64,000 bases of DNA from JAEUHM01 sp964538625 (GCA_964538625.1 CAZIGH010000002.1:1-64000); one strand, 5' to 3'; positions 7,860 to 16,600 are shown, counted from the first letter of the stretch. Notes: generated from the letters alone by a model not told the origin. Made by a program: numbers and translations.

Positions 7860-8423
7860 TCAGCGGTTGATTCGGCGGTGGAGTTCTTCCATGGGGAGGC
7901 CGATGACGTTGGTGAGTGAGCCGTGGATGTGGCTGATGATTTTTTCTCCATGCTCTTGGGCAGCGTATGCACCTGCTTTGTCGAGGACGTGTACGAGTTC
8001 CAGGTATTCGGTGATCTGCTCTTCGGTGAGTTTCCGGAACTGGACTTGGGTCACGACTGCGAAGGTCTGGAGCTGCTCAGCGCTCGCCAGCGCCACGCCG
8101 GTGCAGACGTGGTGAGAGCGGCCTGAGAGGAGCCGCAGCATGGTGCGGGCTTCGCTGAGATCACGGGGTTTGCCAAGGGGTTGGTCATCGAGATAAACGA
8201 GGGTGTCTGCACCGATGACGAGGGCATCTGGGGCGAGGGAGAGTCCGGCGACGGCTTTGAGCTTGGCGTTTTCCATGGTGAGCGTGTCACAGGAGAGGGA
8301 AGCGTCGTGGGCTTCCTCCACCTCGGGCACGACGACGTCAAAGCTGTAGCCTGCGGTGCGCAGGAGTTCTTGGCGTCGGGGAGAGGCGCTGGCTAGCACG
8401 AGCCGTCTGGGGTGCGTGATCAC
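7860..8423 (-). CDS. maf: Maf family nucleotide pyrophosphatase
   Basis: Maf proteins hydrolyse non-canonical or modified nucleoside triphosphates in the cytoplasm and are associated with septum control. 187 residues, full length. The N-terminal signature LVLASASPRRQELL, then VIGADTLVYLDDQPLGKP and the C-terminal DKAGAYAAQEHG plus GSLTNVIGLPMEEL match the family. The start codon is GTG at 8421-8423, overlapping the stop of the upstream lipoprotein gene as GTGA, so translation is probably coupled. Which of the Maf substrate groups it belongs to (dTTP/UTP or m7GTP) was not resolved. Confidence 0.95.
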   Translation of the reverse strand: MITHPRRLVLASASPRRQELLRTAGYSFDVVVPEVEEAHDASLSCDTLTMENAKLKAVAGLSLAPDALVIGADTLVYLDDQPLGKPRDLSEARTMLRLLSGRSHHVCTGVALASAEQLQTFAVVTQVQFRKLTEEQITEYLELVHVLDKAGAYAAQEHGEKIISHIHGSLTNVIGLPMEELHRRINR

Positions 8424-8659
8424 AGCCGCTCGATGTGGAGGACCTCCTCTGCGCGGAGGAGGGCATCTTTTCCGTAGAGGTTCTTGTAGCGGTAGTAGCC
8501 GGTTTTTCGCTGGTATTCAGGCTCGGATGTGGCGCTGTATTCGCTGCCGTTTTTGAGCTGGATGCGGTAGTTTCGCCCACCTCCACCGCACCCTGGGACC
8601 ATGAGCGCCAGGAGGGCAAAGAGGAGGGGAGTGGCATGGACGTGCTTCAAGAATGGCAT
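8420..8659 (-). CDS. Small YgdI/YgdR-like lipoprotein
   Basis: A 79-residue lipoprotein. I chose the ATG at 8657-8659; a TTG three codons upstream is also possible. The leader MPFLKHVHATPLLFALLALM ends in a VPGC lipobox followed by a glycine run. The mature part, YRIQLKNGSEYSATSEPEYQ, then KTGYYRYKN, and a closing EEVLHIERL, has the layout of the DUF903 (YgdI/YgdR) domain: a small SH3-like barrel that starts with a strand reading 'xxIxLKNG' and ends with 'xxVxxIxx'. It is first in a minus-strand run with maf, overlapping it by four bases. Role unknown; envelope location inferred. Confidence 0.65.
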   Translation of the reverse strand: MPFLKHVHATPLLFALLALMVPGCGGGGRNYRIQLKNGSEYSATSEPEYQRKTGYYRYKNLYGKDALLRAEEVLHIERL

Positions 8660-8712
8660 GGGAAGCAAAAACGGTTCGCACTAAAACAGGTGCAAGGTTA
8701 ACCATCTGTCAC

Positions 8713-9309
8713 ATGTCCGCAGCAACTTTCGCCCGCGAGTTTCTTCGCAATCGCCAGAACATCGGTGCCGTGGTGCCGTCTTCACCCGCGCTGGCGGAGT
8801 GCATCGTGGAGGCGGCACATGTGCGAAGTGCGCGTTATGTGCTGGAGCTGGGGCCGGGCACGGGACCGTTCACGGCCAGTATCGAGCAGAACATGAAGCC
8901 GGATGCGAGGTATCTGGGTGTGGAGATGAACCCTGCATTCGTGGAGACGCTGAGGTGCCGCTTTCCCAGGCTCGACTTCGCGGAGGCTGCGGCGCAGGAC
9001 TACGACTTTGCTCAGTGGCTGCCGCCGGACACGGGGTTTGACTCCATGGTCTGCGGCTTGCCGTGGGCTGCCTTTCCGGAGCAGCTTCAGCTCGACATCC
9101 TGCATCATGTGCTGCCGAGGCTGGCACCAGGTGGGCGGTTCACCACTTTTGCGTATGCGGGGTTTCATCTGATGCCGAAGGGGCGTCATTTCCGCGAGGT
9201 GTTGGAGGCGCAGCCGGGTGTGCTGAGCACTACGCCTATCGTGTGGCAGAACTTCCCGCCCGCCTTCGTCTATGTGCTGGAGCGTCCTGCGGCTAGGTCT
9301 CCGTTCTGA
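8713..9309 (+). CDS. SAM-dependent methyltransferase, PmtA-like (phospholipid N-methyltransferase)
   Basis: Similar to bacterial phospholipid N-methyltransferases of the Rhodobacter PmtA type, which convert phosphatidylethanolamine to its methylated forms, and to KsgA-like rRNA dimethyltransferases. From ATG 8713 it has 198 residues. FAREFLRNRQNIGAVVPSSP is the usual PmtA N-terminus. The SAM motif is VLELGPGTGPFT, followed by GVEMNPAFVETLRCRFP. The later VCGLPWAAFP replaces the NPPY-type motif of base methyltransferases with SGLPW-type residues, which favours a phospholipid substrate. The 3' end overlaps scpA by 17 bases, convergently. Substrate is inferred from motifs. Confidence 0.75.
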   Translation: MSAATFAREFLRNRQNIGAVVPSSPALAECIVEAAHVRSARYVLELGPGTGPFTASIEQNMKPDARYLGVEMNPAFVETLRCRFPRLDFAEAAAQDYDFAQWLPPDTGFDSMVCGLPWAAFPEQLQLDILHHVLPRLAPGGRFTTFAYAGFHLMPKGRHFREVLEAQPGVLSTTPIVWQNFPPAFVYVLERPAARSPF

Positions 9310-10018
9310 CGACGATGATCTGACCCAGGAGGTGTTCCTGCTCGATCTGGAAGTGGTTGAGCTTGGTGAGCTCCAGCAGGGCGAGGAAGGTGACGATGAG
9401 TTCGCTGCGTGAGGCTGCGGTGGCGAAGAGGCTTTCGAATGGCACCCGCGCTCCGGTGGGCACGGTGTCGAGCAGTTGTTCAATCTTGCCGGCTACGGTG
9501 TAGCGGTCATCCACGATCTCGCGGATGTCGTCTGTCTTTTCGAAGCGCTGGAGTACTTTTTGGAAGGCGCGGATGAGGTCGAAGATGCCTACCTGAGCGA
9601 CGGTAGGTGCGTCCGTGGAGAGATCCGGTGGCTCAGGGTTGGCGGCGAAGAAGGTGTCTGCCTTGTGCTCCTGGAGGCCAAGGAACTGGGCTGCATCCTT
9701 GAACTTTTTGTATTCTACGAGCTGGCGGATGAGTTCCCAGCGCGGATCGTCTTCCTCCGCTTCTTCATCTGGTGGCTGCTGGGCTTTGGGGAGCAACTCA
9801 CGGCTTTTGATGTACATGAGATTGGCTGCCATGACGATGAACTCGGAGGCGAGCTCGATGTTGAGCATCTTGAAGGTGTCGATGTAATCCAGATACTGCC
9901 TGGTGATGCGTTCGATGGACACATCATAGATGTCGATCTCGTCCTTCTTGATCAAGTAGAGGAGGAGATCGAGCGGGCCTTCAAATACATCGAGCTTTAC
10001 CTTGTAGTCCTGTTGCAC
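9293..10018 (-). CDS. scpA: Segregation and condensation protein ScpA
   Basis: ScpA is the kleisin subunit of the bacterial SMC condensin and bridges the SMC heads in chromosome segregation. 241 residues, full length. The N-terminus VKLDVFEGPLDLLLYLIKK and the following MAANLMYIKSRELLPK are the conserved family blocks, and the C-terminal winged helix has VPFESLFATAASRSELIVTF and LLELTKL. The start is GTG (10016-10018). The scpB and smc genes are not nearby. It is transcribed alone, away from proB, with about 110 bases between them. Identity is certain. Confidence 0.95.
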   Translation of the reverse strand: MQQDYKVKLDVFEGPLDLLLYLIKKDEIDIYDVSIERITRQYLDYIDTFKMLNIELASEFIVMAANLMYIKSRELLPKAQQPPDEEAEEDDPRWELIRQLVEYKKFKDAAQFLGLQEHKADTFFAANPEPPDLSTDAPTVAQVGIFDLIRAFQKVLQRFEKTDDIREIVDDRYTVAGKIEQLLDTVPTGARVPFESLFATAASRSELIVTFLALLELTKLNHFQIEQEHLLGQIIVVRTET

Positions 10019-10128
10019 GCGCTGGGATTAGCGCAGGCGTGGGAGCGGTGCAAGGGTGGCAAAGCGAGGCGGAATGGAATGTTGTTTTGCGCGGGGAGCG
10101 ATTGAGGTCATAGTGGCGACCCCTTTTT

Positions 10129-10923
10129 ATGAAAGACGGCAATGGCAAGCGCATCGTGTTGAAGTTCGGATCTGGCATTCTGACGCGGGTGGACCGCGCT
10201 CAGCCGGACCCGGTGCAGCTTCGTAAGTTGGTGGAGGCCGTGGCGCTGATCAAGGCGGCGGGGAACCAGTGTGTGGTGGTGAGCAGTGGTGCGGTGGCGT
10301 CTGGCCTGGAACCGCTTGGTCTGCCATGCCGACCTGGTGACATGACGGGGCTCCAGGCTGCGGCGGCTGTAGGGCAGACGAGGCTGATGCATGCGTATGA
10401 GTCCCTTTTGCGAGATCACGGCCTGCACGTGGCCCAGCTTTTGCTGACGCACGAGGACCTCGAGAATGAAGAACGCGCCGTGAGGGTGAAGAACACTCTC
10501 AAGCGCCTGCTGGAGTTCCCGCAGATCGTGCCGGTCATCAATGAGAATGACTCCGTCGCTATCGAAGAGTTGCGGTATGGAGACAATGACAAGCTTTCCT
10601 CCCGAGTGGCGAGGCTCTGGGGTGCCGACCTGCTGGTGCTGCTCACCAGTGTTCCGGGTTTGATGAAGGACACCCAGGATGTCGAGGCTGGTCCCATCCC
10701 ATTCGTGGAGAATGTGGACGATGTGCTGCACCACGCGAAGGAGGAGAAGGGGGCACTCAGTGTGGGGGGCATGATCTCCAAGCTCCAGGCGGTGAAGGAT
10801 GCTGCGGATGCCGGAGTGGAGTGCATTATCGCTAGCGGACGCATGGCAGAACAACTGCCAGCCGTGGTGACGGGTGGTGGCGTGTGCACCAGATTTAAGG
10901 CAAAGACGAAAGGAGAATCATGA
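10129..10923 (+). CDS. proB: Glutamate 5-kinase
   Basis: First step of proline synthesis: ATP phosphorylates glutamate to gamma-glutamyl phosphate, which is handed to ProA. 264 residues, so it is the short form made only of the amino acid kinase domain, without the C-terminal PUA domain of the E. coli enzyme. Visible motifs are VLKFGSGILTR at the start, VVVSSGAVASGLEPLG, VPVINENDSVAIEE, and YGDNDKLSSRVARLWGADLL, with a late VGGMISKLQAVKDAADAG. It overlaps proA by four bases (ATGA at 10920-10923). No Shine-Dalgarno is evident before its ATG, whereas proA has a good one. Confidence 0.96.
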   Translation: MKDGNGKRIVLKFGSGILTRVDRAQPDPVQLRKLVEAVALIKAAGNQCVVVSSGAVASGLEPLGLPCRPGDMTGLQAAAAVGQTRLMHAYESLLRDHGLHVAQLLLTHEDLENEERAVRVKNTLKRLLEFPQIVPVINENDSVAIEELRYGDNDKLSSRVARLWGADLLVLLTSVPGLMKDTQDVEAGPIPFVENVDDVLHHAKEEKGALSVGGMISKLQAVKDAADAGVECIIASGRMAEQLPAVVTGGGVCTRFKAKTKGES

Positions 10924-12185
10924 GCGAGGACATCAAGACAGCCATTCTGGAGATGGGAAAAAGAGCGCGCGTGGCCTCCCGTGCGCTGGTCAAGCTCACA
11001 GCCGCTCAGAAGAACGACATCCTTCGGGCGATGGCAGACGGGCTTGTGGCGAGGCAATCAGACATCCTGGAGGCGAATGCGAAGGACATTTCCGCAGGGG
11101 AGGCTAACGCACTGAGTAAGGCCATGCTCGATCGCTTGTTGCTCAATGGCAATCGTCTCGAAGCCATAGCGCAGGCAGTGAGAGAGGTGGCCGACCTGCC
11201 GGATCCGGTGGGCGAGGTGCTCTCTGAGTGGTCGCGACCCAATGGATTGCGCATCGTCAAAAAGCGAGTGCCCATAGGCGTCATCGGTATCATCTTCGAG
11301 TCCCGGCCCAATGTCACCACGGATGCCGCTTCCCTTTGCTTCAAAACCAGCAACGCAACGATCCTGCGCGGAGGGTCAGAGGCCATTCACTCGAATCGTG
11401 CACTCGCCGCCGCCATGCAGGATGCGGGTTCGCCCTGCGGCTTGCCGCCGGACAGCATCCAGCTGGTGCCCTTCACGGATCGCTCCAGTGTGGAGCACAT
11501 GGCGCAGATGGACCAGTTCGTGGATCTCATCATTCCACGCGGCGGGAAGGGATTGATTGAGAAAGTGGTGAGCACTGCCCGCATGCCGGTCATCAAGCAC
11601 TACGACGGCGTTTGCCACGCTTATGTGCATGACGACGCAGATCAGGAAATGGCGGTGAAGGTAGTCGTAAATGCGAAGTGCCAGAAGCCGGGTGTATGCA
11701 ATGCGCTCGAGACGCTGCTGGTTCATCGCCGCATCGCGCCGGTCTTCCTGCCGAAAGTGGCGGCGGCACTCCGGGCGGCAGGTGTGGAAATCCGTGCCGA
11801 CGCCGAGGCCCGGTCTCATCTTGATGCAGAGGTGAAGCTGGCGAGCGAGGATGACTGGCGTGCGGAGTATCTCGATCTCATCCTGGCGGTGAAAGTGGTC
11901 AGTGGACTGGATGAAGCGGTGGAGCACATCAATGCGTATGGCTCTCATCACACGGACACTATTCTCACTCAGAGTGAGGAAACGGCGGAGGCATTCATGC
12001 ATCACGTGGACTCTGCCGTCGTGATGTGGAATGCGAGCACGCGCTTCAATGATGGTGGGGAATTTGGCTTTGGGGCGGAGATTGGGATCAGCACGGACAA
12101 GCTTCATGCAAGGGGGCCGATGGGATTGGCAGAGTTGACCAGTTATAAATACCTTGTATTTGGAGAGGGGCAAACGAGAGGCTGA
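10920..12185 (+). CDS. proA: Gamma-glutamyl phosphate reductase
   Basis: Second step of proline synthesis: NADPH-dependent reduction of gamma-glutamyl phosphate to glutamate semialdehyde. 421 residues, the usual length. Visible family blocks: VPIGVIGIIFESRPNVTTDA, LCFKTSNATILRGGSEAIHS, the catalytic cysteine region KCQKPGVCNALETLLVH, and the C-terminal FGFGAEIGISTDKLHARGP. An AAAGGAG ribosome-binding site lies seven bases before the ATG, inside the end of proB, and the overlap suggests coupled translation. It is the last gene before the long gene-free stretch up to pheS; no terminator is seen directly behind it. Confidence 0.97.
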   Translation: MSEDIKTAILEMGKRARVASRALVKLTAAQKNDILRAMADGLVARQSDILEANAKDISAGEANALSKAMLDRLLLNGNRLEAIAQAVREVADLPDPVGEVLSEWSRPNGLRIVKKRVPIGVIGIIFESRPNVTTDAASLCFKTSNATILRGGSEAIHSNRALAAAMQDAGSPCGLPPDSIQLVPFTDRSSVEHMAQMDQFVDLIIPRGGKGLIEKVVSTARMPVIKHYDGVCHAYVHDDADQEMAVKVVVNAKCQKPGVCNALETLLVHRRIAPVFLPKVAAALRAAGVEIRADAEARSHLDAEVKLASEDDWRAEYLDLILAVKVVSGLDEAVEHINAYGSHHTDTILTQSEETAEAFMHHVDSAVVMWNASTRFNDGGEFGFGAEIGISTDKLHARGPMGLAELTSYKYLVFGEGQTRG

Positions 12186-12596
12186 TCTCTTTAATGTATT
12201 GAATGGAATATCCGTAATAATGGGGTATTTCTGAACTCGGCTCTCAGCCCTGAGAAGAATCGGCTTGGTCCACAAAACTTCTGGCCCGAACTCAAAAATA
12301 TCCACAGGTCAGTTTGTGAAGAAGTGGGCACAGGTGTGAATGAGAGGCTGGATTTGCGTTCATCCCGCAGAGTCAAGGCGGGTTTTGATAAAATATTTAC
12401 AGATTTTTCAGTATTGGAGCTCTCAAAAGTGAGAAAGTGAACCTGTTTTTCAAAAAGCAGGGGAGGAGGGTTGACCTTTCGTGGAAAGTTTTTAACATGG
12501 GGTGTCTGCGAAGCTGGTCTTCAATGACGGCAGATGGCGAGTGTAACAGCGAGTCGTTTGTGTTCGATCCTTACTGTTGTTGGTTGCTGGATCGTT
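12186..12596. other. Gene-free stretch between proA and the pheS leader
   Basis: AT-richer than its surroundings, with no reading frame that looks coding. A promoter-like pair lies near its end: TTGACC at 12470-12475 and AACATG 17 bases on, which would start transcription near 12505. Downstream of that are short overlapping frames (ATG at 12524 and 12534) running into the terminator at 12597. GATCC/GGATC (around 12566-12592) could form a competing hairpin. I cannot assign it to a known RNA family. Confidence 0.35.
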
Positions 12597-12632
12597 GGCC
12601 CCCGGGTGTTGTTGCCCGGGGGCCTCTTTTTT
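12597..12632 (+). terminator. Strong intrinsic terminator ahead of pheS, possible attenuator
   Basis: GGCCCCCGGG (12597-12606) pairs perfectly with CCCGGGGGCC (12615-12624) around an 8-base loop, and TCTTTTTT follows at once. It lies 220 bases upstream of pheS and about 410 bases past proA, so it either ends a short untranslated RNA or is a conditional (attenuator) terminator for pheST. pheST attenuation by a Phe-rich leader peptide is known in enterobacteria. Here the candidate leader frames contain few Phe codons, so the mechanism is open. Confidence 0.75.
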
Positions 12633-12850
12633 GCGGCATGTGAAAAGTGGAGTGCCTGCGATGCGGCGAGATGCCTGGGTGAACATGGAGTTCAAGGCGC
12701 ACGAGTTCACGGTTGGCGGGTGCATGACCCAGGTCTCGCCATGGAACGGAGTGATGGCTGCGGTATGGGGGCAGGGCACACGTGTCGTACTGTATTCTTC
12801 ATTGCCCCGCAGCGAATCCGTTCAATACTGGCGGCCCGAAATTTTGAACC

Positions 12851-13873
12851 ATGATTGCTGAACTGGATGTGTTGCGTGAAGAAGCGCTGGCGGCCATACC
12901 TGCTGCCTCGGATGAAACTGCTCTTGAAGCGCTGCGCGTCGGCTACCTGGGCAAAAAGGGCAGTGTGACCGCGCTCGGTGCGGGAATGCGCGATTTACCG
13001 GTGGACCAGAAGAAGGCTGCTGGTGCCAAGCTGAACGAAGTCCGCGAAGCCATCAGTACCGCGCTTGAAGCGCGGAAGGCCGCGCTCCAGGCCGCAAAGG
13101 ATGCAGCGTCGGTGGCCGGGATAGATGTCACCTTGCCGGGCCGCGTCGGTGCCGGTGGAGGGGCCTTGCATCCTCTCACGCAAGTGAGAGACCTGGCCAT
13201 CCGCACGCTGCGCCGCATGGGATTCATCTTGGCCGAGGGGCCGGAGATTGAAACCGAGTGGCACTGTTTCGACGCGTTGAATACGCCGGCGGATCATCCT
13301 GCACGCAATGAGAAGGATACGTTTTACCTGGCGGATGGCCGTCTTATGCGCACTCATACCTCCACCGTGCAGATCCGCACCATGGAGGCAGCCAAGACCC
13401 TTCCTGTGCGCATCATCGCTCCCGGTGCAGCGTATCGTAGAGATGAAATCGATGCCACTCATCTGAGTGTCTTCAACCAGCTTGAGGGCCTTTACGTGGC
13501 GGAAGAAGTAAATCTGGCCGACCTGAAGGGAACGCTGGTCGCATTTTTCCGCGAGATCTTCGGAGCGCAAACGGAAGTCAGGTTCCGTCCGCACTTTTTC
13601 CCTTTCACGGAGCCGAGTTTTGAGATCGACGTGAAGCTGGAAGCCAAGGGCAAGGAATCGCGCTGGATCGAGATCGCCGGCTGCGGCATGGTGGACCCAG
13701 CCGTGTTTGCGGAGGTATGCGCTAAGCGGGGGGATGCACTCTTCGACCCCGAGAAGGTCACAGGATACGCCTTCGGCATGGGCGTGGATCGGCTGACGAT
13801 GATCCTGTATGGCATCTCGGACATCCGTCATTTGATTGAAAATGATGTGCGTTTTCTCGGGCAGTTTGCCTGA
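12851..13873 (+). CDS. pheS: Phenylalanine-tRNA ligase alpha subunit
   Basis: Catalytic subunit of the (alpha-beta)2 enzyme that charges tRNA-Phe. 340 residues. The N-terminal coiled-coil arm covers about residues 1-90. Class II synthetase motifs follow: GFILAEGPEIETEWHCFDAL, HPARNEKDTFY, LMRTHTSTVQIRTM (motif 2 region begins near YRRDEIDATHLSVFNQLEG), and motif 3 in GYAFGMGVDRLTMILYGISD. GCGMVDPAVF is also present. It is followed 36 bases later by pheT, with a good AAGGAG site between them, so the two form an operon. A terminator-like hairpin lies 220 bases upstream. Identity is certain. Confidence 0.98.
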   Translation: MIAELDVLREEALAAIPAASDETALEALRVGYLGKKGSVTALGAGMRDLPVDQKKAAGAKLNEVREAISTALEARKAALQAAKDAASVAGIDVTLPGRVGAGGGALHPLTQVRDLAIRTLRRMGFILAEGPEIETEWHCFDALNTPADHPARNEKDTFYLADGRLMRTHTSTVQIRTMEAAKTLPVRIIAPGAAYRRDEIDATHLSVFNQLEGLYVAEEVNLADLKGTLVAFFREIFGAQTEVRFRPHFFPFTEPSFEIDVKLEAKGKESRWIEIAGCGMVDPAVFAEVCAKRGDALFDPEKVTGYAFGMGVDRLTMILYGISDIRHLIENDVRFLGQFA

Positions 13874-13909
13874 GTTGAGTGCTGGTCTTTAACAAGGAGA
13901 ACTGAAGGA

Positions 13910-16318
13910 ATGAAAGTATCACTAAACTGGTTGAGCGAGCATCTGGACTTGTCTGGCTACAGCGTACCGCAGTTGTCTGACTTGCTCACGTTTGCGGGCG
14001 TGGAGGTGGAAGGCATAGAGGAAAAGGGGGTGAAGTCAGACCGCGTGGTCGTGGCGCAGATCAAGGAGTTTGTGCAGCATCCCAATGCGGATCGGCTGAG
14101 CGTTTGCCAAGTGGATGATGGTTCAGGTACCACGCGGCAGATTGTGTGCGGGGCGAAGAACTTCAAAGCGGGAGACAAGGTGCCGCTTGCGCTGCCGGGT
14201 GCGGTCTTGCCTGGCGGATTTGAGATCAAGGAAGGCAAGCTGCGCGGAGTCGATTCCATGGGCATGATGTGCAGCGGCAAGGAACTGGGGATAGGCGAAG
14301 ATACGGGTGGCCTTCTCATTCTGGGTGCGGATGCGGAGGTGGGCAGCAAGTTCAGTGAGCTGGTGCCTGCGGATGTGCTCTTTGATTTGGAGATCACGCC
14401 GAACCGGCCGGATCTGCTGAGTCACCTTGGGCTCGCGCGTGAACTGGCAGCGCTGACAGGGCTGCCGCTCAAGGGTGTGCGAGATCACGCCCGAACCAGC
14501 GTGACTTCGCTTGAGGCCAGCGCTGGAGAAATCCGCGTCGAGGTGCCAGAGGGGTGCAGCCTTTACACCGCACGCATCGTCAAAGGAGTAAAGGTAGGAC
14601 CGAGCCCCGAGTGGCTGTGCCGAAGACTGGAAAGCATAGGCTTGCGGCCCATCAACAACGTGGTGGACGTGACCAACTTCGTGCTCATGGAGATGGGCCA
14701 GCCGCTGCATGCCTTTGACCTGCGTAAGCTTAAAGGGGGCATCGTGGTGCGTCGTGCTGAAGAGGGAGAAAAGTTCCTGCCACTCGTCGGCGGTGAGCTT
14801 CAACTCGCGGCGGATGACCTCGTAATCGCGGATGAGAGCGGAGTGGTAGCGCTGGCTGGCGTGATGGGTGGCGCTGACACTGGCGTGACGGAGTCCACCG
14901 TGGATCTCCTCCTGGAGGCTGCACATTTTCATCCAGGTTCCGTGCGGCGCACGGCGCGGCGCTTGGTGCTGAACAGTGACTCCAGCTACCGCTTCGAACG
15001 CGGTGTGGATGCCGTGCAGACACTTGGCGCATCCGAACTGGCGGTGAAGCTCATCCTCGAAGTGGCAGGCGGTACGGCGGAAGAGGTGGTGCGCCAGGCG
15101 GGAGCGGCACCCGCAGTGGCAAGGCAGGTCACCCTGGACGAAGCACGTGCTGCTCGTTTGCTTGGCATTCCGGACCTCTCGGATGAGGAACGAGATGGCG
15201 TGCTCACGAGACTCGGTCTGGTCAAAAAGTCCGCAGCATCTGGCAGCAGCGTGTGGGCAGTGCCGAGTTATCGTGGTGATCTGGAGCGGAGCGTGGACTT
15301 GGTCGAAGAGCTTGCTCGTGTCATCGGCTTGGATCGTGTGCCCGTTCGCATGAGTGCGGTGGCCGTTCCGTCAGACAATGTGGACCGTGCCTACGATGCC
15401 GCGATGAGTGTGCGTCAGGCGCTTGTGAACCGTGGTTTCTACGAGGCTCAGACGTTGCGTTTGATTTCTCAAGACCAAGTGGCGGACGCTCTTTCCGCAC
15501 AGGATGCCGCCGCTCAGGTGGTGCCGCTGAAGAACCCACTGAGTGAAGACCACACCCTGCTGAGGCCGAGCTTGGTGCCCGGCTTGCTTGCAGCCGCAGA
15601 ACTCAATATCCGACAGGGCGCGCATCGCTTGCGCTTGTTCGAGACAGGCCGCGTTTTTTTGAAGCTGCCGAACGGCCAGGTCCGAGAAGATGAGCGCCTG
15701 GGCATCCTGCTGAGCGGGCCGGTTTCTCCTTCCTCATGGCATGGCGTGGAGCCCGCCGCAGCAGACATTTATGACCTGAAGGGAGTCATTGAATCCCTGC
15801 CGGGAGTAGCGGGTCAAACGAGTGAAATCAAGCGTCTCAAGGATGACGGCAGCTTCCTGCTTAAGTGTGAGTGGAAAGCTGGAAACCGTGTCATTGGTTG
15901 GTTTGGGCAGGTGCATCCTGCGCGCTGTCGCAGCATAGACGCCCGGCACCCGGTTTATGTGGCGGAACTCTCCCTGAGCGCACTTCGCCAGGGCACCGGT
16001 GCCGCCAAGTTTGAGGAGCTGCCCAAGTTCCCCGCCATCAGTCGGGACGTGGCCATGGAAGCACCGGCGGATCTGCCGCATGCCAAAGTGGCTGGCTTCT
16101 TTGCCGGGGTGAAGGAGCCCCTGCTCATCCATACGAAAGTCTTCGATGTCTTCAGCGACCAGACTGGCACGAAGATTGCGAAGGAAAAGAAATCGTTGGC
16201 GTATTCATTGACGTATCGTGCTTCAGATAGAACACTGGAGACGGCTGAAGTGGATGCCGCCCACGCACGCATTCTCCAAGCGCTCGAAAAGGCTCTTCCG
16301 GTGAGCATCCGGAAGTAA
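13910..16318 (+). CDS. pheT: Phenylalanine-tRNA ligase beta subunit
   Basis: Structural and editing subunit of phenylalanyl-tRNA synthetase. 802 residues, normal length. Domain order: N-terminal B1 start VSLNWLSEHLDL; an EMAP-like tRNA-binding domain (about residues 40-150) with HPNADRLSVCQVDDG and GMMCSGKELGI; the B3/B4 editing domain with ITPNRPDLLSHLGLARELAA, RPINNVVDVTNFVLMEMGQP and ALAGVMGG; B5; the catalytic-like core with VPLKNPLSEDHTLLRPSLVP; and the C-terminal anticodon-binding fold ending near residue 800 (FPAISRDVAME). A good AAGGAG site and second-gene position indicate co-translation with pheS. Identity is certain. Confidence 0.98.
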   Translation: MKVSLNWLSEHLDLSGYSVPQLSDLLTFAGVEVEGIEEKGVKSDRVVVAQIKEFVQHPNADRLSVCQVDDGSGTTRQIVCGAKNFKAGDKVPLALPGAVLPGGFEIKEGKLRGVDSMGMMCSGKELGIGEDTGGLLILGADAEVGSKFSELVPADVLFDLEITPNRPDLLSHLGLARELAALTGLPLKGVRDHARTSVTSLEASAGEIRVEVPEGCSLYTARIVKGVKVGPSPEWLCRRLESIGLRPINNVVDVTNFVLMEMGQPLHAFDLRKLKGGIVVRRAEEGEKFLPLVGGELQLAADDLVIADESGVVALAGVMGGADTGVTESTVDLLLEAAHFHPGSVRRTARRLVLNSDSSYRFERGVDAVQTLGASELAVKLILEVAGGTAEEVVRQAGAAPAVARQVTLDEARAARLLGIPDLSDEERDGVLTRLGLVKKSAASGSSVWAVPSYRGDLERSVDLVEELARVIGLDRVPVRMSAVAVPSDNVDRAYDAAMSVRQALVNRGFYEAQTLRLISQDQVADALSAQDAAAQVVPLKNPLSEDHTLLRPSLVPGLLAAAELNIRQGAHRLRLFETGRVFLKLPNGQVREDERLGILLSGPVSPSSWHGVEPAAADIYDLKGVIESLPGVAGQTSEIKRLKDDGSFLLKCEWKAGNRVIGWFGQVHPARCRSIDARHPVYVAELSLSALRQGTGAAKFEELPKFPAISRDVAMEAPADLPHAKVAGFFAGVKEPLLIHTKVFDVFSDQTGTKIAKEKKSLAYSLTYRASDRTLETAEVDAAHARILQALEKALPVSIRK

Positions 16319-16384
16319 GCTGACAGATCTTTGACAAACCGAAACGGAGCCGCTTCCGGCGGCCGTATCGACGACAAGTTTTCC

Positions 16385-16567
16385 TGCGGTGTTCGTTATC
16401 GAGGTTCAAATGGCCCGACCCGATATTCTGAATCCGGGGGCTTCGCGCCGAGGCTTCAAGTGTCACGCCTTCACTGGACGGCACGGCCTCAAACTGCGGG
16501 TCCCCACCTCGCAAGAGTGGGATTCGTGAGCCTTCGGCCTGAACGGCACAGGTGGGAAATATTCAGA
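16385..16567 (+). ncRNA. ssrS: Probable 6S RNA
   Basis: 6S RNA mimics an open promoter and sequesters housekeeping RNA polymerase. This stretch between pheT and btaB has the right size (about 180 nt) and pattern. On the 5' side CCGATATTCTGAATCC (16420-16434) resembles the E. coli CCGATATTTCATACC bubble strand. On the 3' side GGCCTCAAACTGCGGGTCCCCACC (16485-16508) resembles GCCTTAAAACTGCGACGACAC. GTTCA..GGCC (16404-16414) can pair with GGCC-TGAAC (16537-16545), and CCCACCT with AGGTGGG (16550 region) closes a long stem. A perfect intrinsic terminator follows directly. The boundaries are approximate and the family call is by eye. An unrelated structured RNA is the alternative. Confidence 0.6.
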
Positions 16568-16600
16568 GCGCCCTGGCTTCGGTCAGGGCGCTTCTTTTTT
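16568..16600 (+). terminator. Intrinsic terminator of the 6S-like RNA, inside the 3' end of btaB
   Basis: GCGCCCTG (16568-16575) pairs with CAGGGCGC (16584-16591) around an 8-base GCTTCGGT loop, followed by TTCTTTTTT. It ends the plus-strand small RNA. The stop codon and last codons of btaB on the other strand lie within it (btaB stop at 16583-16585), so the two transcripts overlap tail to tail. Confidence 0.88.

Noticed and set aside
12661..12861. A short frame (66 codons) between the terminator and pheS, overlapping the pheS start
   Set aside because: It has no ribosome-binding site and no recognised similarity; it may be chance. Its first half has GC-rich third positions, so it is noted and not called.
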